From Bolinopsis microptera (Eukaryota > Ctenophora > Tentaculata > Lobata > Bolinopsidae), in assembly GCF_026151205.1 (NCBI RefSeq), contig NC_087072.1:13740169-13804168 (forward strand): 64,000 nt of DNA. Direction: 5' to 3'. The notes under the pieces are model-generated. The model was not told where the DNA came from and searched no databases. It was given only the letters and a program-made list of their open reading frames with translations. Both the position numbers and the translations under genes were made by a program. This document shows, piece after piece, positions 1 through 10,728 of this stretch; position 1 is the first letter of the stretch; the number at the start of each line of letters is the position of its first letter.

Positions 1-429
1 ATGCTGAGTAGTGTAGGTTTATTTGATGGCCTGGAAGTGCTAGGAATTGTTATTATATTATAATAGTCGTAAGGAATTAAAACACAGAAGGCACAAACAA
101 GTTTACTTTGTCGCATAATCTTGATGATATCTGAACATGTGTGAAATTGAACAAATAATGATATACCAGCTTAAACCCCTTATATTATGTACTATTAGAA
201 AACCCGTGGTCACAGTGAGCAAGCTAATATTGATAGATGGATCAAACAACACTGCTAGTACCACGCACCAGTCACATAAATCATTATCGGGTGGTAATAT
301 GTTAACAGTGTCACAATTAAACTACCGCAACATGGTCAAAAATAGGGTTATTTCGTCACAAAAAATTATTATAACTCTGTTAGCTCCTTGCTGGCAAAAT
401 AACTAGTTCATTGATGATAAAGTTACATA
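1..429. other. AT-rich stretch without identified gene
   Basis: No recognisable coding or RNA gene was seen. The only open frame is short and AT-rich with no family resemblance. The right end runs into the first unit of a tandem repeat. Confidence 0.4.
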
Positions 430-1190
430 GTATTCTAATAGAGTTATAGATCTTCAAAATAGAGGCAAGACATGTTTACTTTGCCACATCAGTTATTATA
501 AGAGTTAGGTAATCGTCATCAGATTAACAGATCTTTTTTTTTGTAGTTTGGATCGATTAATATAGGCAATTAAGCATCATATGTCAATTTTAACACACTA
601 TCTTGATATTGTTGGGGCAGGAAAAGTTAATTTTGTCACATTTTTAGTGACTTTGACAAATTTAACCTAAAATTGTTAAACTTGAGCTCTGATGTTCTAG
701 ACAATATTCTACCAATCGTTTCTGAAAGAATGCTGAATTCTAATAGAGTTATAGATCTTCAAAATAGGGCAAAACATGTTTACTTTGTCACATCAGTTAT
801 TATTAGACTTAGGTAATCGTCATCAGATTAACAGATCTTGTTCGTAGTTTGTATCGATTAATATAGGCAATAAAGCATCATATGTCAATTTTTACACACT
901 ATCTTGATATTGTTGGGGCAGGAAAAGTTAATTTTGTCACATTTTTAGTGACTTTGACAAATTTAACCTAAAATTGTTAAACTTGAGCTCTGATGTTCTA
1001 GACAATATTCTACCAATCGTTTCTGGAAGAATGTTGAATTCTAATAGAGTCATAGAATATATAGATCTTCAAAATAGGGGCAAGACATGTTTACTTTGTC
1101 ACATCGCATCAGTTATTATAAGAGTTATTATAAGAGACTATTTCATTCTATATAAATCATTGTTTTTAACCTATTTACGATTTTGTATCA
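430..1190. repeat. Tandem repeat, about 303-bp unit, 2.5 copies
   Basis: The stretch containing TTCTAATAGAGTTATAGATC followed by a TTTACTTTG/CACATCAGTTATTAT block recurs at about 430, 733 and 1037. The intervening sequence (GTAATCGTCATCAGATTAAC, then ACACACTATCTTGATATTG) also recurs. The third unit is incomplete and carries a small insertion. Units differ by scattered substitutions and short indels. No coding potential is visible; it looks like a local satellite. Confidence 0.8.
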
Positions 1191-1664
1191 TTTTTTGTGA
1201 CAATGTAAACATCGATTGATCTTAACTTGCATCAACTACATTGATAAAGTTTTCCCGCCTTTCAAACCAAAATCAGATATAAATAATTCGCCCAAAATTT
1301 AAAATTCCATATATTGTGACAGAATTAACCTCATTTCCCAATAACCAAGTGCCTGAATTAGGTAACTATTCGAAACAAAATATTTTAGGGCTATGATTGG
1401 TAGATCAACCATCAAATAATGAGTTAAAAGGTCTTTGAGGACACCTCACAGTAGAATAGAGGTATGGTATTCTGAGTGTGACAAAGTTACCCAAATATTG
1501 CCTTGTAACCGTTCGATGTAAATGAGCTTTTGTCATCATTAAAGTCTTATATGAGAGCGAATAAGTTACATATAAACATGTACAAGTGCTGCTACATACA
1601 CTTCAAACCCACCATGGCAGGTTCTAAGTTAGAGACTTTATCACACCCTGAAGTTGTATTAACT
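1191..1664. other. Unannotated AT-rich spacer
   Basis: I see no gene, RNA or repeat here that I can support. It lies between the tandem repeat and the LINE fragment. Confidence 0.4.
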
Positions 1665-2400
1665 ATAGACAACTTTCCTTGATCAAAAAGGTTTCATCCG
1701 CAAAATTTCTGGGTGTTATAATTGACGAGAACCTATCATGGGAAGATCACATTAAAGCTCTTAAGCGAACTCTAAATCATTCCACATCCACTTTATGTAG
1801 ACTTCGCTGCTCCCTTCCAGAATTTCTAAACCATGAACAATTATATTATACCCTGTTCGAATCACATCTTTCCTACTGTATATCTGTATGGGGTGGGGCA
1901 GCGAAACAACGTATAAGCTCATTATTTACTGCTCAGAAGTACTGTCTCAGAGTACTATTTGGTGACAGGCTGGCATACCTTGATAAGTTTAAGACTTGTG
2001 CACGCCTATAGGACACCAGAAACTTGACCAAAAAGTTTTCATAAAAGAGCACACCAAACCGATATTTAAGCATAATAATATTCTAGCTATACAAAATCTC
2101 TATACATACCACAGTTACCTCGAGCTCTACAAGATAATGAAATTCCGTGCTCCAATATCCTTACATGAGGGTTACACATGTTCCTCGAGGAAACCCTGCC
2201 TTCTAATCTGTCAGGCAGACCCACCTGACAATCACAACACTAGATCAACCAAAATTTTTAACATTTAACCCCAAAATTCAGAATGACTGACTTTACTACT
2301 AATGTAATGTGCTTGCGAGGTAAGCTAAAACGTGCGCTATTAACGAATCAACATAATCACGCCCTGCTTGATTGGACTGTCAAAGATTTTGACTGCGCAA
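1665..2400 (+). mobile_element. LINE fragment, reverse transcriptase C-terminal part
   Basis: The translation contains FLGVIIDENLSWEDHI and, further on, HLSYCISVWGG, the hallmark C-terminal RT and thumb region of jockey/CR1-type non-LTR retrotransposons. The frame is broken near 1996-2010: it runs to ...DKFKTCAR and resumes one frame over as PIGHQKLDQKVF... through about 2268. The N-terminal RT, endonuclease and 3' tail are absent. Four other fragments of the same family lie within the next 8 kb, and all share the DKFKTCAR...LYTY...P(I/A)SL block. This is a dead, 5'-truncated copy. Confidence 0.85.
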
Positions 2401-3429
2401 ATCTTATTTCCCAAACATTATAACTGGCTGGTCACACACATCTCAATTAAAATTACCCTAGGCTACTGTTTTCCAAGTCTTGTCCTGTGAGTAAAGTATG
2501 TGTGAGGTGTGAGAAAGTTTTAATAAAATTATTGTATATTTACTTTTGAATTTTTAAAATCTAATTTGAGAATGAAGTTTAAAGAAATCTTAATTAGCAC
2601 TGTATAGTTTAAGATATTTATAGCTTATTATAACCATTGATACAAAGGCCATAATCTTTCGCCAGCTCTCCAATATCCACCTTGAAAGCTTGAAGCTGCA
2701 TTTTATATCCTTGAACTACACAATATAAACTAAAGAATGTTTTAGTGTAGACTTTTTGTCACAACAAGACTGTAACCTATAATAACAACTATAAACAGAA
2801 CCCCTAATGTCTGCTTACAATTTTTCTTCTAGTCCTAATCTTAGCCTTGTCTCTATAAACTTAACTGAACTAGCGTTTCGGTGTGTGCAAAAGCTTCCAG
2901 GCACGCGCATTCCTTGCCCCGTTAGTTACCTGTCCTTCCAAAACCAAACTTGCAGTCAAGGACAAAAAGTCATACACCAAAATATGGGCATTATATTTTA
3001 TGTTTTACATCTTTTTATTCTGTAAAAATGTGCTAAAATTAAATTTCTTGTTTCATTGAATTTCTTGTTTCATTGATCCGTGCCCTTTAACCAATGTTGT
3101 ATCATAATTGTTAGATTGACCTAATCTACTATATTTCAGACCAAGGAATGATAGTTAGACAACTGCAGTTAACTAAGTCACACAAAATGTGACATTTGAA
3201 CCATTATAGTGCCTAACAACAAAAGATTTTCTATCTGAGCAGTGCATATGGGAGTATGGGTTACGTGGCTATAATGTTCAGAACTTCTGAACGTGCTAGG
3301 TTAATATATGTCAAAATTAAGCCACTATCGTCGAAAACGCTATCATTTTTGTTTACCAATATCCTCAAACTCAAATGAACGTGTCCATATACATTGTTTG
3401 TAGTATATTATTTGTAATTGTAGCGAGTT
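2401..3429. other. Intergenic AT-rich DNA
   Basis: No supported gene. A 72-codon frame at 2807-3025 has no recognisable features. A short direct repeat (TTTCTTGTTTCATTGA) occurs near 3045-3075. Confidence 0.4.
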
Positions 3430-3650
3430 ATCGGATGTTTTATCTTTGAGCGAGGCTATCTTTATAGGAGTAGTCAAGAAGCTTGAGTTTTGGCGCTATG
3501 ACGTGCTCCAGATTTTAGAAGATCTAAATATAAAATCTTTTAATATAATGGGAATTGAGCAGTGAGATTGGTTTCCTTTCTACATGATAACTCATATTGC
3601 TGGTGCAGTGATGTTAGGCGTCTGAGTTTGGGTATTTTAAGGAGCACTCT
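3430..3650 (-). mobile_element. Degenerate LINE 3'-end fragment
   Basis: Read on the minus strand, the translation resembles the LINE block at 9860-10360, for example LKIPKLRR...SLHQQYE followed by SCRKETN, but with internal stops. It is the same family as the fragments at 1665, 7440, 9060 and 9860. Only the terminal part of the ORF is left. Confidence 0.65.
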
Positions 3651-5180
3651 CTTTGGGAGACCACTGTCCAATTATGATTTCAAATGATATTATGTTAAAA
3701 CAAGCTGCGGGGAAGGTTTTGATAGTCAGCTTAAATAAATTGCGACTACATAAAATCACTGAGACAAGAACAACCATAAATAAGGAATGACAACAAATAA
3801 TTTGAGTGTTCACTAACATTTACATTATTTACATTGCTGTCAATCGATATTATTACGTAAGCCACCTAATTTTACATACCAGCAAATTCATGGAAAAAAC
3901 GACACTTCAAACCTTAAAAATATGATTAACAATCGAAACCAGAAACAGCTGCTTATAATGAAGTTGCACTGCTGAAAGATGTATGAAACAGTGATAGTGA
4001 AAAATCGTGATTGATAGAAGCTGGAGTAGAGTTGAATGGTGAAGGTGTTCTAAGTGTACGTATATGTACCTTGTTTTTGATGAAGCTTTAGTGGGACACG
4101 AATGGATGGAGACATCCTGATCCGGTAGATTTCCACAAAACTCGGCAGTAAACCTGAAATTGTTAACGAAAGCACAAATTGACCATTGGCGATGAACTTT
4201 AAGTTTTAATCACTCGAAATTAACATGCTATACCTTTGATCATGAATCACAGACTTTTAATCGAGTAAATAGTGTAGTCAAATATGAAGTATAGAATAAC
4301 TGAATAAGGTGTTATTAAGGCTAGACGTTAACTGAGCTTGAAGCAAACTACTGAGGATATAGAACCAGCGCAGCACTCCTGACAGCAAAACCAATTTTGC
4401 AATTTATCCAATGCGAAAATACGCATTAATAGTTAAATGAAAAAAGTTTGGGCGAGCGATTTAGTGAGCGCGGTTTAATTATGGTAAGGGCACAGCCTGT
4501 CAAAAACCCTTTTCGGATGATCCGTCGACACCGCCTGAAGGTGACTGCATAATAACGGATCATCGTGGAATCAAACGTTAATAAGCTTGCAGCTTCCGAT
4601 GTCAATGTATTCATCCTGGTGTCGCAATGTCGCATGCTTGAACTGGTTTTGGACCTCTTCATGCTTTTAATTTATTTATTATTGTTATTTAGTATTATGA
4701 GCTGATGTGTACATATACATACGGTATCTAAAAATTAAGCGTATAGCGAGCATATTTAAACAATTTTCAAGCAATAATGTATTGCAAGCAGCTTCAACTT
4801 AAATATCGCATAAAAATCATTTAACTTAAAACTAAAATTTTATTGGAATATAGGGAAAACTAAAATAAAATTAATGTCAGACCCGTCGCCACTCTCAGCA
4901 GTCAACCAGGGCTCATAAAAGCTTAACAGCGCCTGGGTCCGTTCACCAACTGTGCTAATGTGAGTGGCGGTGTGGTAAGACCCATTTTTAACAGCGTGAA
5001 TATTTATTAAGTACAAGCGCGCTAGCTGCTAGCATACTTGTTTCATTTAATTTTAAATCAAATTTATTCGGATATATATTTATTGATTATGTATTGAATT
5101 GGTGATAAATAATAAAATTGTCTTTTCTCTAAAAAAAATTGTCTTTTCTCTATTTACCTGGCCACAGCTGTTAATTGACG
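3651..5180. other. Intergenic, with a scrap of retroelement
   Basis: Mostly unassigned AT-rich sequence. At about 4358-4400 a 40-bp stretch reading ATAGAACCAGC...CACTCCTGACAG matches the endonuclease-encoding retroelement near 6366-6400, so it is a small remnant. A 78-codon minus frame at 4426-4662 has no recognisable domain and is not called. Confidence 0.45.
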
Positions 5181-5183
5181 ATG

Positions 5184-5310
5184 TCAATTCATGGCAGCTC
5201 GGCGCGGCACAGTAGCGCATCTCGCCGATCTAGCCAAAGAAGCTGTGAGAAGCCTCATTGAGTGCGCGGCGCGGCACAGTAACGCATCGCGCTACAAGGC
5301 CACCTGGGGA
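5184..5310 (+). repeat. GC-rich dispersed repeat, copy 1
   Basis: The block from GACGATGTCAATTCATGGCA onward recurs, inverted, at about 49680-49810 with roughly 90 percent identity over the shared 120 bp. Both copies contain two partial copies of GCGCGGCACAGTA inside and are far more GC-rich than their surroundings. Both sit near a CCTGGGGACC(C/T)CAGG motif and the AGATT...GACAGGCTGA block. It is probably a non-autonomous element or SINE-like repeat. The open frame it carries is not considered a gene. Confidence 0.7.
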
Positions 5311-5367
5311 CCCCAGGTTATTATATTTATGTTTATAATCATAATAGAGATTTATAATAATCATAAA

Positions 5368-5453
5368 GAATAATAGAGCTTTAGAGTCGAATAGAGATTT
5401 GACAGGCTGATCAGCCTGTCAAATCTCTATTCGACTCTAAAGCTCTATTATTC
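5368..5453. repeat. Perfect 86-bp palindrome
   Basis: The arms 5368-5410 and 5411-5453 are exact reverse complements over 43 bp with no spacer. The centre is GACAGGCTGATCAGCCTGTC. The GACAGGCTGA end also occurs at the edge of related repeats near 49300 and 50518. The palindrome therefore looks like two such element ends fused head to head. Confidence 0.95.
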
Positions 5454-5664
5454 GAGCTGAACACCGCCCAGTAAACAATTTATTATATATATGCTTTATC
5501 CTCAAAAATTGCTTCTACATTTGACATACTTATTATCTTTAACGTAACTTTCCGCAATTGGTTGATTAGATACTGAATTGGTATAAATGGATTTTTTACC
5601 TTATTGCTTATGTGGTTACACAGTTAGAAAAAATTTACCGAATTAGAGAAACATAAATATTGAA

Positions 5665-6887
5665 ATGGGTCGTTCAGCCTTCACCAAAGGAATATGCCAC
5701 CGATGGAGGTTCTTCATGAGAACAATACCTGACATTGCAGAGTACTTTGCCCCACTGGAGAGCAAGATCATGCATGTGCTCATTCCAGCCCTCCTCGGTC
5801 GTCCAGTCAACCAGCACGAGAGAGACATCCTCGAAATTCCTGTTCGTTGTGGCGGGCTAGGCATCATCAATCCTGTCAGAATAACATCCCGTGAATATGC
5901 TTACTCAGTAGCGGTAACTAAAGACCACGTGAGTTTGATCAACCAACAAGACCCGGATATCACCAAGCTGGACATGGGCAAGATAAAAGAAAAGAAAGAA
6001 GAACTGAGGAAACAGAAAGAGGAGTTTCTCTCTCAAAGGTTCAAGGTGCTCCACAAAGAATCAGATCATCAACTAAAGAACCACTTAGACCAAGCAAGAG
6101 AGAAGGGAGCCTCAACATGGCTTTCGACACTACCACTGAAAGACCTCGAAACTATGTTCTGAACAGGCAGGAGTTCCAAGACAGCATACGCTTAAGGTAT
6201 GGTTGGAAGATCCAAGGAGTGCCCTCTAAATGTGCTTGTGGAAATGTTAACAGTATCTACCACGCCCTTGACTGTAAACTAGGCGGATACGTTAGCATGC
6301 GCCACAACGCTATTAGAGATACTGCTGCTTTCTTCCTCCGAGAAGCAAAGTGTAAAGATGTAAGGATAGAACCAGCACTCCTGACAGTCCAACCAAGCTC
6401 CTTCTCAAGAAAGACAAACACCCAAGATGAAGCCCGTCTTGATGTTGCAGCTGTCGGATTGTATGCACCCTTTGAAAGAACATTCTTTGACATTAGGGTC
6501 ACACATCCTAACTGTGACACAAACACATTTAAGACGCTAGATAAGATCTATAAAGATCACGAGAAAGAAAAGAAAGATTTGTATGAAGAGAGAGTACTTC
6601 AGTCAGAGAAAGGATCCTTTGTCCCTCTAGTCTTCACAACCTCTGGAGGTATGGGACCCCTATGCACTGTATTTGTAGATCGTGTCTCTGAGATGATAGC
6701 TGACCATAAAAAAGAAGCCAAGAGCCAAGTCAAAAATCATATCAGAACACGATTCAGATTTGATCTGTTAAGAAGTACACTCATTGCACTAAGAGGAATC
6801 AGAGGAAGATCAACGGCCCAGCATCTTGAACTGCATGACATCTCCTTCAACCTCATCCCCCAGAAGACGAGCTTTGAGGTCTCCTAG
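5665..6887 (+). pseudogene. Retroelement ORF 3' part: RT thumb, CCHC finger, restriction-like endonuclease
   Basis: Two overlapping frames (5665-6162 and 6117-6887) form one protein broken by a single frameshift near 6150-6165, between ...LPLKDL and NYVLNRQEF... The first part is an RT thumb-like region with a charged coiled segment (KEKKEELRKQKEEF). The second carries a zinc knuckle CACGNVNSIYHALDC (C-x-C-x7-H-x3-C), then RHNAIRD, DEARLDV and FFDIRVTHPN. The last two motifs look like a PD-(D/E)XK restriction-like endonuclease of R2/R4-type LINEs. The 5' three quarters are missing. The stop at 6885-6887 is followed by an AT-rich 3' UTR and a strong RNA fold at 6963-7077. Family assignment rests on motif order; the endonuclease call is fairly secure. 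Confidence 0.75.
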
Positions 6888-6962
6888 ATTTGTTTATGTA
6901 AATTTTGATATTTTACTGTACTATTTTATGTTGTATATAATTTTACGGACGAAATGATCCCA

Positions 6963-7077
6963 GGGGGGACTCCCAACCCACCGCTTCGGCGGGTAGTTGA
7001 CGCACCTTTCACAAGCAAGAGCCACTTTGGTCTACTTGCTGTGAGGTGTCTCAGCTACATGGGTTGGGGGTCCCCCC
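6963..7077 (+). ncRNA. Structured 3' UTR element with 18-bp closing stem
   Basis: GGGGGGACTCCCAACCCA (6963-6980) pairs with TGGGTTGGGGGTCCCCCC (7060-7077): 18 consecutive pairs, one of them a G-U. Inside the stem are a CCGC-TTCG-GCGG tetraloop hairpin (about 6981-6992) and a long bulged hairpin, about 7002-7050, in which CACCTTTCACAAGCAAG pairs with CTTGCTGTGAGGTG around AGCCA/TGGTCT. It lies about 75 bp after the stop of the endonuclease-bearing ORF. By analogy with R2-type elements it could be the RNA recognised by the reverse transcriptase; that role is inference. Confidence 0.6.
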
Positions 7078-7114
7078 TTTTTTTTTTTTTTTTTTTTTTC
7101 TTTTTTTTTTTTTT
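7078..7114. repeat. Poly-T tract (T22 C T14)
   Basis: A near-pure T run directly after the structured stem. As poly-A on the minus strand it could be the tail of an insertion in the opposite orientation. The following 80 bp (including ATTTGGCGCCCC) resembles the interior of the MITE at 8714-8987. Confidence 0.8.
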
Positions 7115-7439
7115 GTTGAAATGGGTCGTTTATGTGGCCATTTCCCATATTTAAACGACAATTTGGCGCCCCTAAAACGGCACCCCTCATGCCAGGGATA
7201 GTAAGACTACTGCACTAAGCCACTTTATCGATATAGCAATTGTTATATTATATTTGTTTCTTTTTGTTGGGATGTTTGCCCCCGGTGCCTGCAGGGTCAA
7301 TAAAGCAGTCAAGCATGTATGTCATATATTATGTTGAGCATTCTCTACCAAAAAATGTGGGAACTCTCGCAATAAAAAACGGAAACAAATCTAAAAAACA
7401 TTGGACAAGTAACAAAATCGGAAACTAGACTCCAATTTG
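7115..7439. other. Spacer with MITE remnant
   Basis: About 7140-7195 matches the interior of the MITE at 8714-8987 (AAACGACAATTTGGCGCCCC). The rest is unassigned. Confidence 0.5.
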
Positions 7440-7752
7440 CTATTTATATAATTTAATTGAACTTTTTAAAATAGTGAAATATAGGGTACCCATATCTCTC
7501 TACTCTTTACTTAACATGTCTGAACTGAGGGATGACCGTCTAATACCACCAAAGCCAAGCCATAACTTTATTTATAAATCTTCTTGGCTTTGGAATCAAT
7601 TCAAGGACTCCAATCCACAGAATAAACCTGACTTTGTGAACACATCCTGTAACTCAATCAAATCAAGGCTAAACCGATCTCTTCTAGATGCCCAAAGCAG
7701 GTTCGATAATGAGTGGCATAATGACAACTTTAACAGTTTTGGACCATGCTAG
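7440..7752 (+). mobile_element. LINE 3'-end fragment
   Basis: The translation IVKYRVPISLYSLLN...FIYKSSWLWNQF...SIKSRLNRSLLDAQ aligns block by block with the fragment at 9335-9595 (IIKTRVPISMYSLFT...FICKSAWLWNEF...SVKNKLQKSLMNAQ). It ends with a stop at 7750-7752. Only about 100 C-terminal codons remain. Confidence 0.8.
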
Positions 7753-8706
7753 ATTATTGATAAAAACGTGGAATTTATGTAAACAAATACTTAATTACTT
7801 AAATATTGCCGTTTCCGTACGGCGCTATACGTAATATATGTTAAAAGCGCGCCGCAGCTACTCCCTACCTCAACATTTGCGCGGGTTTCTTAAGCGCGCA
7901 CGTACGTTTATTCTTGGCCGTTAATCAGACCCATGGCATAACAATTACTGAATTATCCATCCATAAAGTGATTTACAAAATGACACCTAAACCTCGTGTT
8001 TCGGTGTTCACTTAAACGGTACTTGGCGGCTGAACTGTGGTGTCTGACGTTTGCAGCTAGATCGGACTCTGCATGATATTGTATTAGCAAATTTGTATAG
8101 TGTATAATTGTTTAGTGTTTAAAATACTCTGCAACCTGGTAGCACGGCTGACACAAAAACAAAATGTTGGCCTGGCTTGTGCATAACCAAGTAAATAACA
8201 CGCACTCCGATAAAAGTCGTCTGGAGAAACTCCGCAAAATGTTCATTGTAGTCAACGGGCACAAAGAAGCACTACTAGCAATTGTGTCCTTTACCCTCCT
8301 ACATAATTTGAACATTTTTGTGGCTAACTCATTGAACATCATCTGAATTAAAATGTGTCTAGTATTAAAAGATTCAGTAAGTAATTTTTTCATGTACGCT
8401 GTACACTGTAGTTAGTAAATCAAATCAAACTTTTTTGATCAGCCGCGCGCTGAACCAGTGTTGCACTAGGTAAAAATTGTGTATATTTTGTTCATTTTTG
8501 AGTGTAAATTAATTTATTAATTTATCACAAATTATTTTATTATAATATAACCACTTATGTGAAATGGTTATTTTGACTTTAAATATTTGAACTAAATATG
8601 AATTGATTGTGGGTATAAAATAAAATTTGTTTTACTAAAAATTTGTTTTACTACTAATTTATAAAGCTTATGTTACTGCCCAGGGGTGCAGGAAGCGGGG
8701 GGGGGG
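7753..8706. other. Intergenic, unassigned
   Basis: Contains a slightly GC-richer patch (7800-7920) and two overlapping short frames at 8112-8393 on opposite strands, none with a recognisable family. No supported gene. Confidence 0.4.
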
Positions 8707-8713
8707 GAGGGGG

Positions 8714-8987
8714 CAGTGGCGTAACGTTGCCTGTTGGCGCCCCCCTGCCGAAAAGGCGCCCCCTCCCCTTTTGGTGCCCCTCCCTAAAATTGAACAAATT
8801 AGGTGATTTTAGAGGATACGCCGGTAAAATCTCTAAAAAAGTGTGTATCTAGAGCAAAACGCGCAGTTTTGCTAGTACTTTAGTTAAGTTTTCGAAATTG
8901 TCCCACATTCAAACGACGATTTGGCGCCCCCCTAAGACGGCGCCCCCCTGCACAGTGGGGTCAGCGGGGCCCTTCGTTACGCCACTG
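8714..8987. mobile_element. hAT-like MITE, 274 bp, with target duplication
   Basis: Perfect 13-bp terminal inverted repeats CAGTGGCGTAACG / CGTTACGCCACTG bound the element. It is flanked on both sides by GAGGGGG (8707-8713 and 8988-8994), followed by another G, consistent with the 8-bp target duplication of hAT transposons; the G-rich target blurs the exact length. The CAGTG start also fits hAT termini. There is no ORF inside. The interior is very GC-rich (repeated GGCGCCCCC). Confidence 0.8.
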
Positions 8988-9059
8988 GAGGGGGGGTAGG
9001 GGGGCCACGCCCCCATAAAATCTGGGCAAGGGGTCAAAAAGGGCCAACTTTTTTATTTA

Positions 9060-9595
9060 GGTTTCTAAAATTTTCAATTTTGCTATTTCTGTCTGGGGAG
9101 GTATTCCTAACATCCAGTTAATTAAAACCACTATTTATTACCCAAAAGAAATGTATAAGAATTCTATTCGGACACCATTAAAGGTATGTAGACAAATTCA
9201 AAACATGTGCTAGAGTTAGACCGTTTGGCTCCCAACGTTGGGGTTGCGATTTTTATGTTAAGGAGTCTACCAAACCTCTATTTGCAAAACATTAATTACT
9301 AGCTGTAGAGAACCTGTATAGACTACGTTGCCTAATGGAATTTTTAAAGATAATTAAGACAAGAGTACCAATTTCAATGTACTCTTTGTTCACCATATCT
9401 CATAGGAAAGACAATATGTTAATCACACCTTCTCCAACTAAACAATTTATCTGTAAATCAGCGTGGCTGTGGAACGAGTTTTGTAAAATTGGCTCATTTA
9501 ATTTTAATTCCTCTTGTTATTCTGTTAAGAATAAATTACAAAAGTCATTGATGAATGCTCAAAACAGGTATGGTGCTGAATGGAATGATTAACTT
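9060..9595 (+). mobile_element. LINE fragment, RT thumb to stop
   Basis: A degenerate lead (FAISVWGG...YVDKFKTCARV) is followed by an open stretch 9335-9595 with RVPISMYSLFT, FICKSAWLWNEF and a stop. Several frameshifts and a stop interrupt it upstream of 9335. It is the same family as the copies at 1665, 3430, 7440 and 9860. Confidence 0.8.
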
Positions 9596-9859
9596 AAAAT
9601 TCATTGAATTTTAAGTTAATCACAATATAATCCAGGTATTGGCAGGCGCTGCCGCCAAATAAAACGACATTATCATGGATACACTTCTTTATTTTCAGCA
9701 GCAAGTATGTTAGCACGCATAACAAGGCGCGCTAGCATTTTACCGCCATTCTAGGTTTCACTGATTTCTGGGCCACAATATGTCAAATTAGATTCTAATT
9801 GTCGCTCCTAATCTGATAACTCTAATGACAGTGACTGCTCCCTATTAAGAAAACTAACC
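9596..9859. other. Spacer between two LINE fragments
   Basis: AATTCATTGAATTTTAAGTT at about 9599-9620 makes a short inverted repeat just after the LINE stop codon. Nothing else is supported. Confidence 0.4.
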
Positions 9860-10360
9860 GACCAACATTTTCGGTCGAACCCTAAAATTACTAATACCAA
9901 ATTTAAACCCCACATATTCGTGTATAGTCTCCAAATCTTCTCTTTTCCAGGCGACTTTTAGCAAGGCTAATCTTGTAGGAGTAGTCAAAAAGCTTAGGTT
10001 TAGGTGCAATTGTGCTCCAAATTTTGGTGGATCTTGATATAAAGTCATTAGATGGGAGTTGTGAAATGAAAGTGGTTTCCTTTCTAGAAGATGGCTGATA
10101 ATGCTGTTGCAGTGATGCTGGGCACCTTAATTTCAGTATTTTAAAAAATTCCATAAAAGTGTGATTGATATGTATATAAATTTTTGAAAGCCATGATGTT
10201 TTGTTGCTTGAAAAGTGGTTTACAGTGCTCTAGTTGGAAGAATGTATGGTCAAGTGCCTGGTTGTCAAACTCTCTTGTTCTTGCACATGTTAGGAACTTG
10301 TTTAGGTATGCCTCGTTATACTATGTAATGATCAAATTCTGTTTTGATCCTTTGGCTGGA
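9860..10360 (-). mobile_element. LINE fragment, inverted
   Basis: The minus-strand translation gives YLNKFLTCARTREF...HCKPLFKQQNIMAFKNLYTY, then after a frameshift FFKILKLRCPASLQQHYQPS and FISRSTKIWSTIAP. This parallels the fragments at 1665 and 9060. It ends about 370 bp upstream of the SLC25 start codon. Confidence 0.75.
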
Positions 10361-10685
10361 ATGTTGGTAAAATTTCCACTTGAGTAATAATTGCAAAAAT
10401 GATAATATTCACATAGATATCTTTTTGATACCTACTAACGGCACATATTTCGAGTGATTTTGTTGCATGTTTTTGGGAGCTTGCTGTGGTCACCTCCACT
10501 ATTCAATTACGATTTATAACTGGTGCTCTGTTCTGAAACTGCAAACATTTGTGCATTATGCTTACAGTTTCTGCAGTGCAAATGCTATTTATGTATGTAG
10601 CATGTACTTTTAACATGCTAAATTGTATCTTAATTTCGATTTAAGTTTTAATAATTATAATGAATTTTATTAAATTCAGGTAAAA
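10361..10685. promoter_or_regulatory. Upstream region of the SLC25 gene
   Basis: AT-rich sequence without a recognised TATA or initiator. It ends in TTTTATTAAATTCAG at about 10665-10679, a good 3' splice acceptor 6 nt before an upstream ATG. The 5' UTR is therefore probably spliced or trans-spliced. Confidence 0.4.
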
Positions 10686-10724
10686 ATGAGCCTCAAGCAG
10701 ATATTCCAGTTGAATCCTCTGTGA
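10686..10724 (+). promoter_or_regulatory. Upstream ORF, 12 codons, before the SLC25 start
   Basis: The ATG at 10686 opens a 12-residue frame (MSLKQIFQLNPL) that stops at 10722-10724, only 4 nt before the main ATG at 10729. If the acceptor at 10679 is used, this uATG is the first start on the mRNA, so reinitiation or leaky scanning would be required. Confidence 0.55.
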
Positions 10725-10728
10725 TAAG

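Noticed and set aside
5191-5373. Possible small protein rich in Ala/Arg, similar to a frame at 49590-49793
   Set aside because: Both lie in a GC-rich dispersed repeat with internal duplication; the shared frame is short and the downstream parts diverge.
7078-7114. Poly-T run as a transcription terminator
   Set aside because: No RNA polymerase III gene was recognised upstream; the run adjoins a retroelement end and a MITE remnant, so an inverted poly-A tail is more likely.
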